Shown: piece by piece, positions 25,303 to 34,360 of the stretch
Layout of the letters: every line of letters starts with the position of its first letter
How positions within the stretch are numbered: position 1 is the first letter of the stretch
Assembly (NCBI GenBank): GCA_020073265.1
Contig: JAIQFN010000023.1
Location: forward strand, 1-64,000
Origin: Terriglobia bacterium
GTDB lineage: Bacteria > Acidobacteriota > Terriglobia > Bryobacterales > Bryobacteraceae
DNA: 64,000 nucleotides
Reading direction: 5' to 3'
Made by a program: the position numbers and the translations under genes
Notes under the pieces: generated by a model
The model's input: the letters and a program-made list of their open reading frames with translations, nothing else
What the model was told of the DNA's origin: nothing
Database searches by the model: none

Positions 25303-26337
25303 ATGACCGCAAACTCCGAACCGGTTCTCCCGCTTCCGCCCAAAACGAAGCTGCGGCGGTACCTTCTTCTCCTGATTGTGCTGGGACTCAGCCTGTACTG
25401 GCTGTTGCCCCAATTCGTGCACATCCAGCACGCTCTCGCGGTTGCCTCCACGCTGAGAATTCCGTACGTGGCGCTCTCCTTGTCGATGCAAGTCTTCAGC
25501 TACCTTGGGAGCGGATATCTGCTCAGAGCGGTGGTCAGACAGGTGGCCAAACCTGTCTCAGTGGTCGAGGGGGCGCTGGTCACCGTCGGCGCGAACAGCG
25601 TGGGGACTCTAGGCGGTGGCGTGCTGGGGACTGCTGGAATGACCTACCTCTGGCTTCGGCAGCGAGGCGTGAGTCCTGGAGCGGCGGGCCTGGGCGGGTG
25701 GATTCCGATTTTTCTGAATGATGCGACGCTCGCGATTATCTCGCTGCTCGGCCTGCTTACTCTTATTCTGCTCCAGAAGTTTTCCAGCATCCTGGTAGTC
25801 GGCCTCAGTCTGGCCGTTCTGATACTCGCCGGCGGCCTGGCCGCGCTGCTCTGGAGCCTGACGCATCGGGAGAAACTCATGCCGCTGGCGCTGGCCATCG
25901 CCAACTTCGCCGCGCGGTTCCGGCGAAAAGCAATCGATCGCCAGGCCGCTGAAGTTGCCACCGGTCGACTGCTGGAGGCCTGGGACAACCTGTTGCAAGG
26001 CGGCTGGCGAGGACCCGCGACCGGCGCGGCCCTCAATACCGGATTCGACATGTTGACGCTGGCCTTCCTGTTCTTGTCCGCCGGGCACGGCGTCAATCTG
26101 CTGGTGTTGGTGGCCGGCTACGGCGTCCCGCAATTGCTCGGCAAGCTGACCATCATTCTGGGGGGTGTGGGAGTGGTGGAAACCACGATGGTGGGTTTGT
26201 ATGCCGCCTTGGGCGTGCCGGCGGCGATCACCGTGGTGGTGGTCCTGGTGTATCGCCTTTTTTCATTCTGGATGCCGACACTGGTCGGCATCGCGCTGGT
26301 GCCGTATCTCGAGCACCAGAAGAACAGCGTGGATTGA
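25303..26337 (+). CDS. Lysylphosphatidylglycerol-synthase-type (flippase) membrane protein
   Basis: The 344-residue product is an integral membrane protein of the UPF0104/LPG_synthase_TM family, related to the flippase half of MprF. About eight hydrophobic spans are visible, starting YLLLLIVLGLSLYWLLPQFV at residues 20-39, and the family glycine-rich segment TVGANSVGTLGGGVLGTAGM lies near 90. A late GVGVVETTMVGLYAALGVPA matches the conserved G-x-x-E region. There is no soluble aminoacyl-transferase domain, so it more likely moves a lipid than charges one. The substrate is unknown. Confidence 0.82.
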   Translation: MTANSEPVLPLPPKTKLRRYLLLLIVLGLSLYWLLPQFVHIQHALAVASTLRIPYVALSLSMQVFSYLGSGYLLRAVVRQVAKPVSVVEGALVTVGANSVGTLGGGVLGTAGMTYLWLRQRGVSPGAAGLGGWIPIFLNDATLAIISLLGLLTLILLQKFSSILVVGLSLAVLILAGGLAALLWSLTHREKLMPLALAIANFAARFRRKAIDRQAAEVATGRLLEAWDNLLQGGWRGPATGAALNTGFDMLTLAFLFLSAGHGVNLLVLVAGYGVPQLLGKLTIILGGVGVVETTMVGLYAALGVPAAITVVVVLVYRLFSFWMPTLVGIALVPYLEHQKNSVD

Positions 26338-26386
26338 TTGTGAGCGGGGCGGCGCTGTGAGCACACCCCGCTCCGAGAAACTCAAC

Positions 26387-26680
26387 TTACCAGCGATTGT
26401 TGCGCCGGCCACCGCCTCCGCCAGACGAGCGTTCCGTCTTCGGACGGGCTTCGTTGACGTTCAGCGCTCGGCCGTCCAGCTCGCGGCCATTCAGCTCCGC
26501 AATGGCGCGATCCGCCTCTTCGTTGGTGGCCATCTCGACAAACCCGAACCCGCGCGCTTGGCCGGTATCACGATCGGTGATGAGGTTGACGCGCTCGACG
26601 GTTCCGTACGCCTCGAACATGGATCGAACCCCGGCTTCGGTAGCTCCAAAGCTCAGGTTCCCTACAAAAATATTCTTCAT
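26387..26680 (-). CDS. RRM-domain RNA-binding protein (cold-inducible type)
   Basis: A single RNA-recognition motif fills residues 1-80, with RNP2 as IFVGNLSF and RNP1 as RGFGFVEM, preceded by ITDRDTGQA. The tail is Gly/Arg-rich (SSGGGGGRRNNRW). This 97-residue form is the usual bacterial glycine-rich RRM protein, linked to cold and RNA metabolism. The upstream leader carries AAAAGGAAAAG before ATG 26680, a good ribosome site. It lies alone between the flippase and a divergent small gene. Confidence 0.92.
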   Translation of the reverse strand: MKNIFVGNLSFGATEAGVRSMFEAYGTVERVNLITDRDTGQARGFGFVEMATNEEADRAIAELNGRELDGRALNVNEARPKTERSSGGGGGRRNNRW

Positions 26681-26870
26681 TTCTTTTCCTTTTAATCTAC
26701 AGAGTTGGTTGAATCGGGCAGGATCGGACGAGGCGGTTGGACCGGACTAATGCGAAGATGCCAAAATTACTATCCCTTTAACTCTACCACGGAAAGCGCC
26801 AGGAGCAACAGGAAAAGCCCTCCAACACCCCGATTAATCCTTTGGAAGGATTCTGACGATGAAACGATAG

Positions 26871-27137
26871 ATGTCAGTCTGGTCGGAAGACTTCAACGGA
26901 TGTAGCCTGGAAGAAGTCCTTAGATCCCAAAGCGAGAACCGGGCCTGGAGCAAGGAGCTTCGCCTTCGAACCACCGCTCTGGTGAACAGCCGGCTAGCGA
27001 ACCAGATCAACCAGGCCGACTACACCGCCAGCCGGAAGCTGGTTCAAGACGAGGCCGCCGAGTGCCGGCGCCGCGCGAACCTGCTCGACACACAGATTTT
27101 CAGGCTGACGGTTCGCCCGCTGCCTCGCCAGGGTTGA
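26871..27137 (+). CDS. Hypothetical protein (88 residues)
   Basis: ATG 26871 follows a tiny ATG AAA CGA TAG. The product is helical and charged: SEDFNGCSLEEVLRSQSENR, SKELRLRTTALVNSRLANQI and KLVQDEAAECRRRANLLDTQ. No domain is recognised. GGAAGG lies upstream, but nearer to the tiny ORF's ATG. It converges on the flavoprotein gene. Confidence 0.5.
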   Translation: MSVWSEDFNGCSLEEVLRSQSENRAWSKELRLRTTALVNSRLANQINQADYTASRKLVQDEAAECRRRANLLDTQIFRLTVRPLPRQG

Positions 27138-27172
27138 AAACCCTAAGTCCCGGACTCGTCTTCTGCACCGCC

Positions 27173-28297
27173 TCAACAACTGAGGAGCGGCTGGTCCCTG
27201 CGTAGAAACCAGCGGTTCAGCACCACCTCCCGCGTGAACCAGCGCGTGCCCAGGAGACGGCGGCTGATCGCGCCGATCAACAGCGCCGGAAGATGCCGGC
27301 CCATGCGGGTGCTCCAATCCTTTCCAGCGTCTCCGAAACGCGCCGCCAGCAGCCCGCGATAGCTTTCGAGCCGCTCCCGGCTGTATTTTCCGTCGGCCGC
27401 CAGGATCGCTTTGGCGGCCAGGAGTCCCGATTCCACGGCCGGCCGGATGCCCTCGCCGCTTTGTGAATAGGCCAGGCCCGCGGCATCGCCGGTCAAGATC
27501 AACGCTTCGCCCACCACATCCCGCGCGGAGCTGCCATATAAGAGGTAGGCATGTCCGAGCGGCGCCGAGGGTAATTCGAAAGCCAGCCTGCCCGCCGACG
27601 CGAGGAAGCGAAGAAAACCAGCGACGTGTTCCGGCAGCCTATGCGGATCCAGCCTGCCCAAGCCGACGTTCAAGAAATTCTGCTTGCGAAAGCACCACCC
27701 GTAGCCTCGGATGTCGGAGCAGAAGTACAGCTCCGGAACGTCCGGCCGGACCCGGCAGCCCGCGACCTGTTGCTGGTTCATCTCAAACTCCGCCTCCTGA
27801 GCGACGACCGCGGTTTCGCGGCCGCCCTTGGCTCCGGTGAGCCGCGCGACCGGACAGAAGTGGCCGCCGCAGCCGACTACCAGGCGGCTCCGGATCTGCC
27901 CATTCGCGATCCACTCCTCACCCGACCGCTCCAGGCTGGTCAATTGAACGCCTTGAAGCAGGCGCGCTCCGGAGCGCTTCAACAGGTACTCGTCGAACTC
28001 GCGGCGCCGGATGCCGTAGCTGACCGGCTCGCCATAATCTGTTTCAACCGCGGGTCCGTCCATGCACCCCGTGCGGAATCCCGTGATCGGCTGAAGAACC
28101 CGCCCGCGCGCGTATTCGGCCGGATCAATCTCCAATTCCGCGAGCACGCCGGGTGTGATCCATCCGCCGCACACCTTATCGCGGGGAAAGACTTGCTTAT
28201 CGAGGATGCTGACTCGCAAGCCGGAATTGCGCAGCTTCCAGGCGCACGAAGAACCGGCCGGTCCTCCACCGACGATCAAGACATCGCACGAATCCAT
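27173..28297 (-). CDS. Geranylgeranyl-reductase-family flavoprotein
   Basis: The 374-residue FAD protein has the Rossmann start VLIVGGGPAGSSCAWKLRNS, the family CGGWITPGVL loop after FPRDKV near residue 40, and the second FAD motif LILTGDAAGLAYSQSGEGIR near 290. This layout is that of geranylgeranyl reductase and related enzymes that reduce double bonds in isoprenoid or lipid chains. The start ATG 28297 overlaps the end of the cyclopropane synthase gene by 22 bp, implying coupled expression. A lipid double-bond reduction linked to methylation is a possibility, but the substrate is unproven. Confidence 0.8.
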   Translation of the reverse strand: MDSCDVLIVGGGPAGSSCAWKLRNSGLRVSILDKQVFPRDKVCGGWITPGVLAELEIDPAEYARGRVLQPITGFRTGCMDGPAVETDYGEPVSYGIRRREFDEYLLKRSGARLLQGVQLTSLERSGEEWIANGQIRSRLVVGCGGHFCPVARLTGAKGGRETAVVAQEAEFEMNQQQVAGCRVRPDVPELYFCSDIRGYGWCFRKQNFLNVGLGRLDPHRLPEHVAGFLRFLASAGRLAFELPSAPLGHAYLLYGSSARDVVGEALILTGDAAGLAYSQSGEGIRPAVESGLLAAKAILAADGKYSRERLESYRGLLAARFGDAGKDWSTRMGRHLPALLIGAISRRLLGTRWFTREVVLNRWFLRRDQPLLSC

Positions 28298-29517
28298 GCC
28301 GCCTTCTCGATTGCTGGCTTCGCTTCCGCATACAGAGGAGCGCGCGTCCAGAAGATTGGGCGGCAGCGGGAGCCTGCAAAGACGATCTGGAAGAGTTGCA
28401 GCGTGCCGCAGCGGAAGGCCGCCAGCGATCCGGCCAGGTAGAGCCGCCAGGTCCTCACGAATCGCGAATCATACATCGAACCGATCTGATTCTCCGAGCG
28501 CTCGAACCGGTCCAGCCAATGCTCCAGAGTCTTGGCGTAGTGGTAGCGAAGATTCTCCACGTCCTGTACGGCGAAATTCCAGGGCTCCAGAATCTCCATG
28601 GCCTGTTGGAGGCTTGGCACGTAAGCGCCGGGGAAGATCCGCTTTCTGATCCAGCGGCTGAGCGGGGCCGGATAGTTTCGCCCGATGAAGTGCAGAAGCC
28701 CCCGCCCCGCGTCGCCCACCGACCGTTGGATGAGGTTGCCCAGCTCGCGGTAATGTGCCGTGCCCACGTGCTCCAGCATGCCCACCGACATGAAGACATC
28801 GTATTTTCCGGAGATGTTCCGGTAGTCGTCTTCGATGAACTCTACCAGGTGGCTCAGCCCCTCTTGCCGGGCGCGCCGGCGGGCAAACACAATCTGCTCG
28901 TGCGAGACGTTGAAGGCTCTGACGGATACCTGATACTGCCGCGCCATGTGGAGCGCCAGAGCGCCCCACCCGCATCCTGCTTCCACCACGCTCTCGCCCG
29001 GCTGCAACCGGACTTTGCGGCAAACGTAGTCCAGCTTCGCCCGCTGCGCTTCTTCCAGCGTCGCCGAAGTGGAGGGGAAGTACGCGCAGGTATAAACCAA
29101 TTCGGAGTCCAGCCACAGCTTGTAGAAATCGTTTCCCAGATCGTAGTGACGATGGATGTTGTGACGCGACCCGCGCAAGCTGTTGGCCTGCCACAACTCC
29201 ATCCACTTGGATGTCAGTCGGGAATACAAACCGGACGCCGCCGCGGTGCTCAAGATTGACTTATAGATTTCCTCGAGCAGCCTGACCAGATCCCCGTCCA
29301 CTCGGATGCGTCCTTCGGCATATGCCTCGCCAAAGGCCACTTCCGGATCGAGCAGTAAGGCGGCCAGTGTCCGGCGATCTTGGATAGTCAGGGTGGCAAC
29401 CGGAGAGACGTTCGGCGGCGCCACGCCCGCGCCGTCGCGAAAAACCAGTCGAATCGGTGGATTGCCGATGGCTCGCAGGATTTGCCCTAACAACCAGTTC
29501 TCTCGAGCAGGAGACAT
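28276..29517 (-). CDS. Cyclopropane-fatty-acyl-phospholipid synthase family methyltransferase
   Basis: The 413-residue protein matches the cyclopropane synthase family, which methylates or cyclopropanates unsaturated acyl chains of membrane lipids using S-adenosylmethionine. Diagnostic segments are NIHRHYDLGNDFYKLWLD near residue 130, VVEAGCGWGALALHMARQY (SAM motif I) near 190, MSVGMLEHVGTAHY near 255, and the C-terminal RYHYAKTLEHWLDRF with the typical WR-x-YL repeat (RTWRLYLAG). The N-terminal domain is shorter than in E. coli Cfa. It precedes and overlaps the flavoprotein gene, and a second lipid methyltransferase starts 153 bp away in the other direction. Confidence 0.9.
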   Translation of the reverse strand: MSPARENWLLGQILRAIGNPPIRLVFRDGAGVAPPNVSPVATLTIQDRRTLAALLLDPEVAFGEAYAEGRIRVDGDLVRLLEEIYKSILSTAAASGLYSRLTSKWMELWQANSLRGSRHNIHRHYDLGNDFYKLWLDSELVYTCAYFPSTSATLEEAQRAKLDYVCRKVRLQPGESVVEAGCGWGALALHMARQYQVSVRAFNVSHEQIVFARRRARQEGLSHLVEFIEDDYRNISGKYDVFMSVGMLEHVGTAHYRELGNLIQRSVGDAGRGLLHFIGRNYPAPLSRWIRKRIFPGAYVPSLQQAMEILEPWNFAVQDVENLRYHYAKTLEHWLDRFERSENQIGSMYDSRFVRTWRLYLAGSLAAFRCGTLQLFQIVFAGSRCRPIFWTRAPLYAEAKPAIEKAAWIRAMS

Positions 29518-29670
29518 GGTGTTACTCCTTGGGCCGGCCGCCCTTGAGAATATAACCTAGCATGCCAAGGTCCACTTGTCAGGCGGAAACCCACCCTGTA
29601 ACTTCCCGGACGGCTTAGCCCACTAAGTCAGGTATCATGAATCGAACCCACTCGGTCGATTCAAAGGCTG

Positions 29671-30318
29671 ATGCCCACTTCTCACTCTCCCCGGAACCGC
29701 GGCACACAAACCCGTTTGGCATATGGACTTTTCCTCAGGGAATCGTTCCGCAAGATCCGTGTTACCGCCTCGGTTTTGCCCAGCTCGCGCTTCCTGGCGA
29801 CCGCCATGCTGGACCAGGTGGAGTTTCGAAAGGTCCGCAACCTGGTGGAGCTGGGGTCCGGAACGGGGGTTATCACGCAAGAGATTCTGCGGCGCATGAG
29901 CCCGGACTCCCGCCTGTTCGCCCTGGAGATCAACCGACATTTCGTCCGGCACCTGGGAACCTGTTGCCCAGACACCCGGTTGACCGTGCTGCACGCGGAT
30001 GCTTCCGATCTGCTGAACCAACTGGCCGCGCACAACGCCGGGTCCATCGACGTGGTGATCTCCTCGCTCGGTCTCACCGGAATGACTCCGGAGCACCGCG
30101 CGCGAATCGTCCGGCAGGCCGAAGCCTGCCTGGCCCCGGCCGGCATCATGATGCAGTTCCAGTACGTAACTTCGCTCGCTCCGGTCCCGGATTTGCCCAA
30201 CCGTCAGCTCCGGCGATTTCAGGAGGGCGAGTTCTTGAAGAAGTACTTCCCCAGCGTCAGCGCGAAGCCGGTCTTGCTCAACCTTCCGCCCGCGCTGGTT
30301 TTCACCTGCCGCAAGTAA
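29671..30318 (+). CDS. PmtA-like SAM methyltransferase (phospholipid or rRNA-dimethylase-like fold)
   Basis: This 215-residue class I methyltransferase has motif I as LVELGSGTGVITQEIL near residue 62, the acidic strand RLFALEINRHFVRHL, and an HADASDLL motif near 112. The N-terminal VTASVLPSSRFLATAML segment is the mark of the PmtA/rRNA-dimethylase-like group in which PmtA methylates phosphatidylethanolamine. The lipid target fits the neighbouring divergent cyclopropane synthase. No separate ksgA-type RNA region is visible, so PmtA-like is preferred. Confidence 0.78.
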   Translation: MPTSHSPRNRGTQTRLAYGLFLRESFRKIRVTASVLPSSRFLATAMLDQVEFRKVRNLVELGSGTGVITQEILRRMSPDSRLFALEINRHFVRHLGTCCPDTRLTVLHADASDLLNQLAAHNAGSIDVVISSLGLTGMTPEHRARIVRQAEACLAPAGIMMQFQYVTSLAPVPDLPNRQLRRFQEGEFLKKYFPSVSAKPVLLNLPPALVFTCRK

Positions 30319-30377
30319 GTCGCTCGGCCGCGGCCCGTGCAGATTGCGGGTGCTGAATTCCGCTTACGTTTCGCTGA

Positions 30378-31130
30378 ATGTTTCGTCCAATGCACATGCG
30401 TCTGGCCGGGTTGGCGATGGCGGTTCTCGCAGGCAGTGTGCCCGCTTGGCCCCAGACGGGCCCGCTCAAGACGGTCGATCAGGTTTTGGAAAAATACCAG
30501 CGAGCCCTGGGCGGTGTAGACGCCATAAGGAAAGTCCGATCCGAAACCCGGCATGGACAAGTCGAAGCCACCGGCCTCCCCGGCAAAGTCGCCTTCGTCT
30601 CCTACGCCAAGCCGTTCAAGACCCTCCAGAAGGTCACGCTGGCGGACAACCGCGAAATCCTGTCAGGATTCGACGGCCAGATCTCGTGGTCGGTCACGCC
30701 GCAGGGGGCGAGCATCGATAAAGCCACCGCGGTGGAAGCCGTGCGCCGCGATGCCGACCTTCAGTATCCGCTGCACCAGCCGGACTATTTCCAAAAACTC
30801 GAATTCGCCGGCGTCACGGAGTTTGAAAACCGCCGCTGCTATTGGCTGCACGGCGCCACGCACTGGGGCAAGGACAATAATCAGTTTTACGACGTCGAAA
30901 CCGGACTGCTGGCGGGCTACCGTTTTCAATCGGACGAATCGTCTTCGGCCAGCATCACGACGGCCGTGTTTCAGGATTACAAGAGCTTCGGCGGGCCGCT
31001 GGTAGCCACCAAAGTGATTTCGCGCACGGGCGATCGCACCCAGACCGTCACCTATACGTCCGTGAGCTACGAGCCGCTCGCGGATTCGCTGTTCGACTTG
31101 CCGCCAGCCGTCCAAGCGCTGCTGAAATGA
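30378..31130 (+). CDS. Secreted protein with outer-membrane lipoprotein-sorting-like fold
   Basis: The signal peptide RLAGLAMAVLAGSVPAWPQ is followed by VDQVLEKYQRALGGVDAIRK at residues 37-56, a pattern common to acidobacterial secreted proteins related to LolA/LolB-type beta proteins. The rest is strand-rich (FDGQISWSVTPQGAS, FYDVETGLLAGYRFQ, FQDYKSFGGPLVATKVISR). The role is unknown. The next gene begins soon after its stop on the same strand. Confidence 0.7.
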   Translation: MFRPMHMRLAGLAMAVLAGSVPAWPQTGPLKTVDQVLEKYQRALGGVDAIRKVRSETRHGQVEATGLPGKVAFVSYAKPFKTLQKVTLADNREILSGFDGQISWSVTPQGASIDKATAVEAVRRDADLQYPLHQPDYFQKLEFAGVTEFENRRCYWLHGATHWGKDNNQFYDVETGLLAGYRFQSDESSSASITTAVFQDYKSFGGPLVATKVISRTGDRTQTVTYTSVSYEPLADSLFDLPPAVQALLK

Positions 31131-31165
31131 CGGCCGGCGGAGTCTTGAACGTGTCACACTACTGG

Positions 31166-32158
31166 ATGGAAAGGCGGTGCCGTGTGAATCGCATCCTCGT
31201 TCTGGCCGCTGGCAGCCTGCTGATTTTCGCCTGGAGCGCCGCCGCGCAGAAGCCGACGCTGCTGGTTCTCAACAAAGAAGGTTCGGTGGCGATGGTCGAT
31301 CCCGCCACCGAGAAAGTGCTCGGCCGCGCGCCCACCGGCGAAGGTCCCCACGAGGTGGTGGCCACCACCGACGGCAAGCTCGCGGTCGCATCCAACTACG
31401 GCTCCGGACAGATGCCGGGCCACACGCTCTCGGTGATCGATATCGCCGGCCGCAAGGAGTTGCACCGCGTCGATATCGCGCCGCTGACGCGCCCGCATGG
31501 CCTGTTCGCGGCCGACGGCAAAGTCTATTTCACCGCCGAAGGCAGCCAGGCGATCGGGCGTTACGATCCAGCCGCCAATCGCGTGGACTGGCAGTTGAGC
31601 ACCGGCCAGGACGGCACCCACATGGTCGCCATGAGCAAGGATCACAATCTGATCTTCACCTCCAACATCGGTTCCGGCTCGATCTCCATCTTCGAGCGCC
31701 AGGGCACGGACTGGCACGCGACCGTGGTGCCGGTGGGCCGCGGAGCGGAGGGTTTCGATCTCTCCCCGGACGGCAAGGAACTCTGGGCCGCCAACGCCGG
31801 CGACGGCACCGTTTCGATCATCGACATCGCCGCCAGAAAAGTAGTGCAGACCTTCCCGGTGGGAGCGAAGCGATCCAATCGCCTCAAGTTCACACCCGAC
31901 GGCCGCCGCGTCCTGATCTCGGACCTGACCACCGGCGACCTGATCGTGATCGATGCCGCCGCGCGCAAGGAAATGAAGCGGGTGAATCTCGGCCGCAGCG
32001 TGGCCGGAATCCTGGTGACGCCCGACGGCGCGCGCGCCTACGTGGCCGCGACTCCCGACAACTATGTCGCGGTCGTCAATTTGAAAACGCTCCAGCCGGC
32101 CGGCCGCATCTCCACCGGCGACGGTCCGGATGGAATGGACTGGATCGCCGGACACTGA
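31166..32158 (+). CDS. YVTN/YncE-type seven-bladed beta-propeller, secreted
   Basis: The frame opens at 31127, but the signal peptide (RILVLAAGSLLIFAWSAAAQ) starts about 20 codons later; ATG 31166 or GTG 31184 (preceded by GGAAAGG) are the likely starts. Repeats such as MVDPATEKVLGRAPTGEGPH, LSVIDIAGRKELHRVDI and VSIIDIAARKVVQTFPVG show the periodic D-x-A/G-x-x-K-V-x pattern of YVTN propellers. These are periplasmic or surface proteins, often binding redox partners or ligands. No catalytic residues are visible. Confidence 0.78.
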   Translation: MERRCRVNRILVLAAGSLLIFAWSAAAQKPTLLVLNKEGSVAMVDPATEKVLGRAPTGEGPHEVVATTDGKLAVASNYGSGQMPGHTLSVIDIAGRKELHRVDIAPLTRPHGLFAADGKVYFTAEGSQAIGRYDPAANRVDWQLSTGQDGTHMVAMSKDHNLIFTSNIGSGSISIFERQGTDWHATVVPVGRGAEGFDLSPDGKELWAANAGDGTVSIIDIAARKVVQTFPVGAKRSNRLKFTPDGRRVLISDLTTGDLIVIDAAARKEMKRVNLGRSVAGILVTPDGARAYVAATPDNYVAVVNLKTLQPAGRISTGDGPDGMDWIAGH

Positions 32159-32259
32159 CCCTTTCTCGATGCGAGACAATCTGTGGCCGCTGTCGGTTCT
32201 GGTTCCGCCGGCCGCCGCTCTCCTGGGAGCCAGCGTGCGCTACTTCGGCGAACTCTCCC

Positions 32260-32700
32260 GGGGCGCAACGCCTGCGACTGAAGCGCCTGCGCGGCCACCG
32301 GCAGCACCTGGTCCCGCACATAAGACAGTTCGCCGAACAGCGGCCGCGTCACGATAAGGCGCTGCCGGCGGTCATCCCAACGATATTCTCCTCCGGATCG
32401 CGGCGCGCGATACATTCGCGAACGAATGAATTCGTCTTCGCTGTAGTCTTCCTGGGATGAAAACTCCCAGCCGAGCAGCCAGGCCGCCCGCGACCGCAAC
32501 CAAGCCGAGCACGGCGAACCATCGCGCGGCCTGCTGCATCCACATAGGCGCAGGGCAAGGGGACCGCGTTGCTTCTCCAGAGCAGCGCGACGCTCGACGG
32601 GCCGATCAGCACCAGCGGCGTAAAGCAATACGGCCAAATCCGAGCGAGGCCAGGCCGGCGGCTAGCGCGAGGACCAGAAAGAGTCCATGGACTCATCAGT
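32260..32700 (-). pseudogene. Frame-shifted remnant of a membrane protein gene
   Basis: This is the only long gap in the region (32159-32736). The minus strand gives consistent protein-like fragments scattered over three frames, in order: GLFLVLALAAGLASLGFG, then FTPLVLIGPSSVALLW, then FAVLGLVAVAGGLAARLGVF, then WEFSSQEDYSEDEFIRSR followed by WDDRRQRLIVTRPLFGEL. Read in sequence they resemble one protein with three hydrophobic segments and a soluble tail. At least three indels are needed, so it is decayed or the sequence has errors here. Alternatively this is a coincidence in GC-rich DNA. Confidence 0.4.
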
Positions 32701-32736
32701 CCACGATTGTATCCTCGGGCGCCGGCGCCTGCGGGA

Positions 32737-33231
32737 TCAATGCTGCGATTTCGCCGCGGGTTTACTCTTCGCCGCCGTCTCTAACGGTGGCTGGCTTTCG
32801 ATCCACACCACGTTGGGAGGCTCCTTGCTGGATGTCACCTTCGGATCCGGTACGGCCGCCCCAGCCTCCTGGTAGCGGAAGGCCACGAACACGGTCTTGC
32901 CCGCGCATTCGGACTTGAATTTCGACGCGCGAACGGCCTTTTCCACCGCTGGCGCGAGCAACCTGGCGCCTTCAGAAAAAGCTGACACCACCTGGGTGTC
33001 GACCTTATCGACGGCTCCCTGCGCGCTCAACTGGATGGTGGTCCAGACTGAACCGTCCACGCGTTCTTTGAGCGCCGCCTGAGGGTACTCCGGCGTGGTC
33101 AGCTGCTCGAAACACTCGATGCCCGGCCGGGGCGGTGCAGCAGCCTGTTGCTGTCCTCGTCCTCCCCGCTGCGCTTTCACCGGTATCGACATCAAAAGAG
33201 AAGCAACCGCAACTACAAGCAAAGTTCGCAT
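32737..33231 (-). CDS. Secreted TonB-C-terminal-domain protein
   Basis: ATG 33231 has GGAGAG seven bases upstream and is preferred over the upstream in-frame TTG. The 164-residue product starts with a signal peptide (TLLVVAVASLLMSIPVKAQ), followed by an Arg/Gln/Pro linker and a TonB-C-like domain: TPEYPQAALKERVDGSVWTT then VVSAFSEGARLLAPAVEKAV. Unlike TonB it has no long proline-rich reach or membrane anchor beyond the signal, so it is a free periplasmic TonB_C-type protein of unknown role. Confidence 0.75.
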   Translation of the reverse strand: MRTLLVVAVASLLMSIPVKAQRGGRGQQQAAAPPRPGIECFEQLTTPEYPQAALKERVDGSVWTTIQLSAQGAVDKVDTQVVSAFSEGARLLAPAVEKAVRASKFKSECAGKTVFVAFRYQEAGAAVPDPKVTSSKEPPNVVWIESQPPLETAAKSKPAAKSQH

Positions 33232-33447
33232 TTCACGTCTCTCCAAATGGCAAATGGTTGACCATAAGACCGTGCGGTGGCCACACTGCGAAATCGGCGG
33301 CCATCATTCACGGCAAAACCGAAACCCGCTGCGTTCCGCGGAACCGGTCTAAGAGCATATCAGAGCTGTGCGTTTTATGCAGCCTGGCATGCCTCTGTGG
33401 CGATGGCAAACTCCGCGCAGATGCGGTCTGCAGGCCCTTGCATCGGC

Positions 33448-34284
33448 TCACCAAAGTCCGATGATGACCAGGACCGCATAGAGCGATGACAGCGCCAGCG
33501 CCCGTTGTCCGACGCGCTTGAGCGGAAGCTGGAGCGCGACGCGGTCGCGTTGGCCGCGCAGGTCGTACCCGTAACCGGCTGCGGCCACTAGCAGCGCCAG
33601 CGCGATCCAGAAACGCCCCAGGACGGCAGCGGCGATCGCGCCGCAGGCGAGCACACCCAGCGCGACTTGGGCCGCGCGCCGGTATCCTTCGGCGGCGGGC
33701 GCAGTGCCGCGCGAGGCGATGCGCGCATCCAGCCGGGCGTGCACAACCAGGATTCCGGCGGTCGCCTGCATCGCCAGCAAAAGCCACAACCACCAGCACC
33801 AGCCGGCGATGGAGCCGGTTGCCGAGAGTGAAGTCGCGAGCGAACTGGAAGTAAGCGCCGCCGCGCTGGCGATCTGAAACAGCGTGGAGCGTTGGCGGTT
33901 CTTGACGTTGATCGCCACCGCCAGCACAGAAAAAACACCGACGCCCGAGCCCAGCGCTACGATCGCCGTTAGGGGCCAACGGGCCGCGAGCACGATCCCG
34001 CACAAGATCAGGATGAGAGTCCAGCCGGCGAACGATCGCAGGGCCGCGGCAGTTTCCGGATGCGGCTGCTTCCAGACCAAGCGCTGGCGCGCCAGCACCA
34101 CCAGCGGATCTTTGGCCGACAGGGCCGCGATGGCCGCCACCAACGTCGCCAGCTCGGTCCAGCGCCACTGGTGGGCAAGAATCGCGGCACAGACGATGGG
34201 CGTCAGCAGCATCGCGGTGGCGCCGTGTTCGCGCGGCAGAAACCTGGTCTTCGGATGCGGCTCCCTCGATGTAGTCGCGCTCAT
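33448..34284 (-). CDS. YwiC-like integral membrane protein
   Basis: The 278-residue product starts at ATG 34284 and has the family-typical N-terminal PREHGATAMLLTPIVCAAIL. About eight hydrophobic spans follow, including WTLILILCGIVLAARWPLTA and CWWLWLLLAMQATAGILVVH. YwiC-like proteins are unclassified membrane proteins in bacteria with HG-x-x-A-M at the start. No function can be assigned. It precedes nothing on its strand for 60 bp and lies after L31. Confidence 0.82.
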   Translation of the reverse strand: MSATTSREPHPKTRFLPREHGATAMLLTPIVCAAILAHQWRWTELATLVAAIAALSAKDPLVVLARQRLVWKQPHPETAAALRSFAGWTLILILCGIVLAARWPLTAIVALGSGVGVFSVLAVAINVKNRQRSTLFQIASAAALTSSSLATSLSATGSIAGWCWWLWLLLAMQATAGILVVHARLDARIASRGTAPAAEGYRRAAQVALGVLACGAIAAAVLGRFWIALALLVAAAGYGYDLRGQRDRVALQLPLKRVGQRALALSSLYAVLVIIGLW

Positions 34285-34360
34285 TTCCCGCACGTCTGAC
34301 CTCAATTTGAGTTTAAGCGTTAGGGATCGGCGCGAGTTCCGCCGATAGAGGGTCGAGGTT

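Noticed and set aside
30663-32179. Minus-strand frames across the two secreted-protein genes
   Set aside because: Shadow frames of real plus-strand genes; no ribosome sites or motifs.
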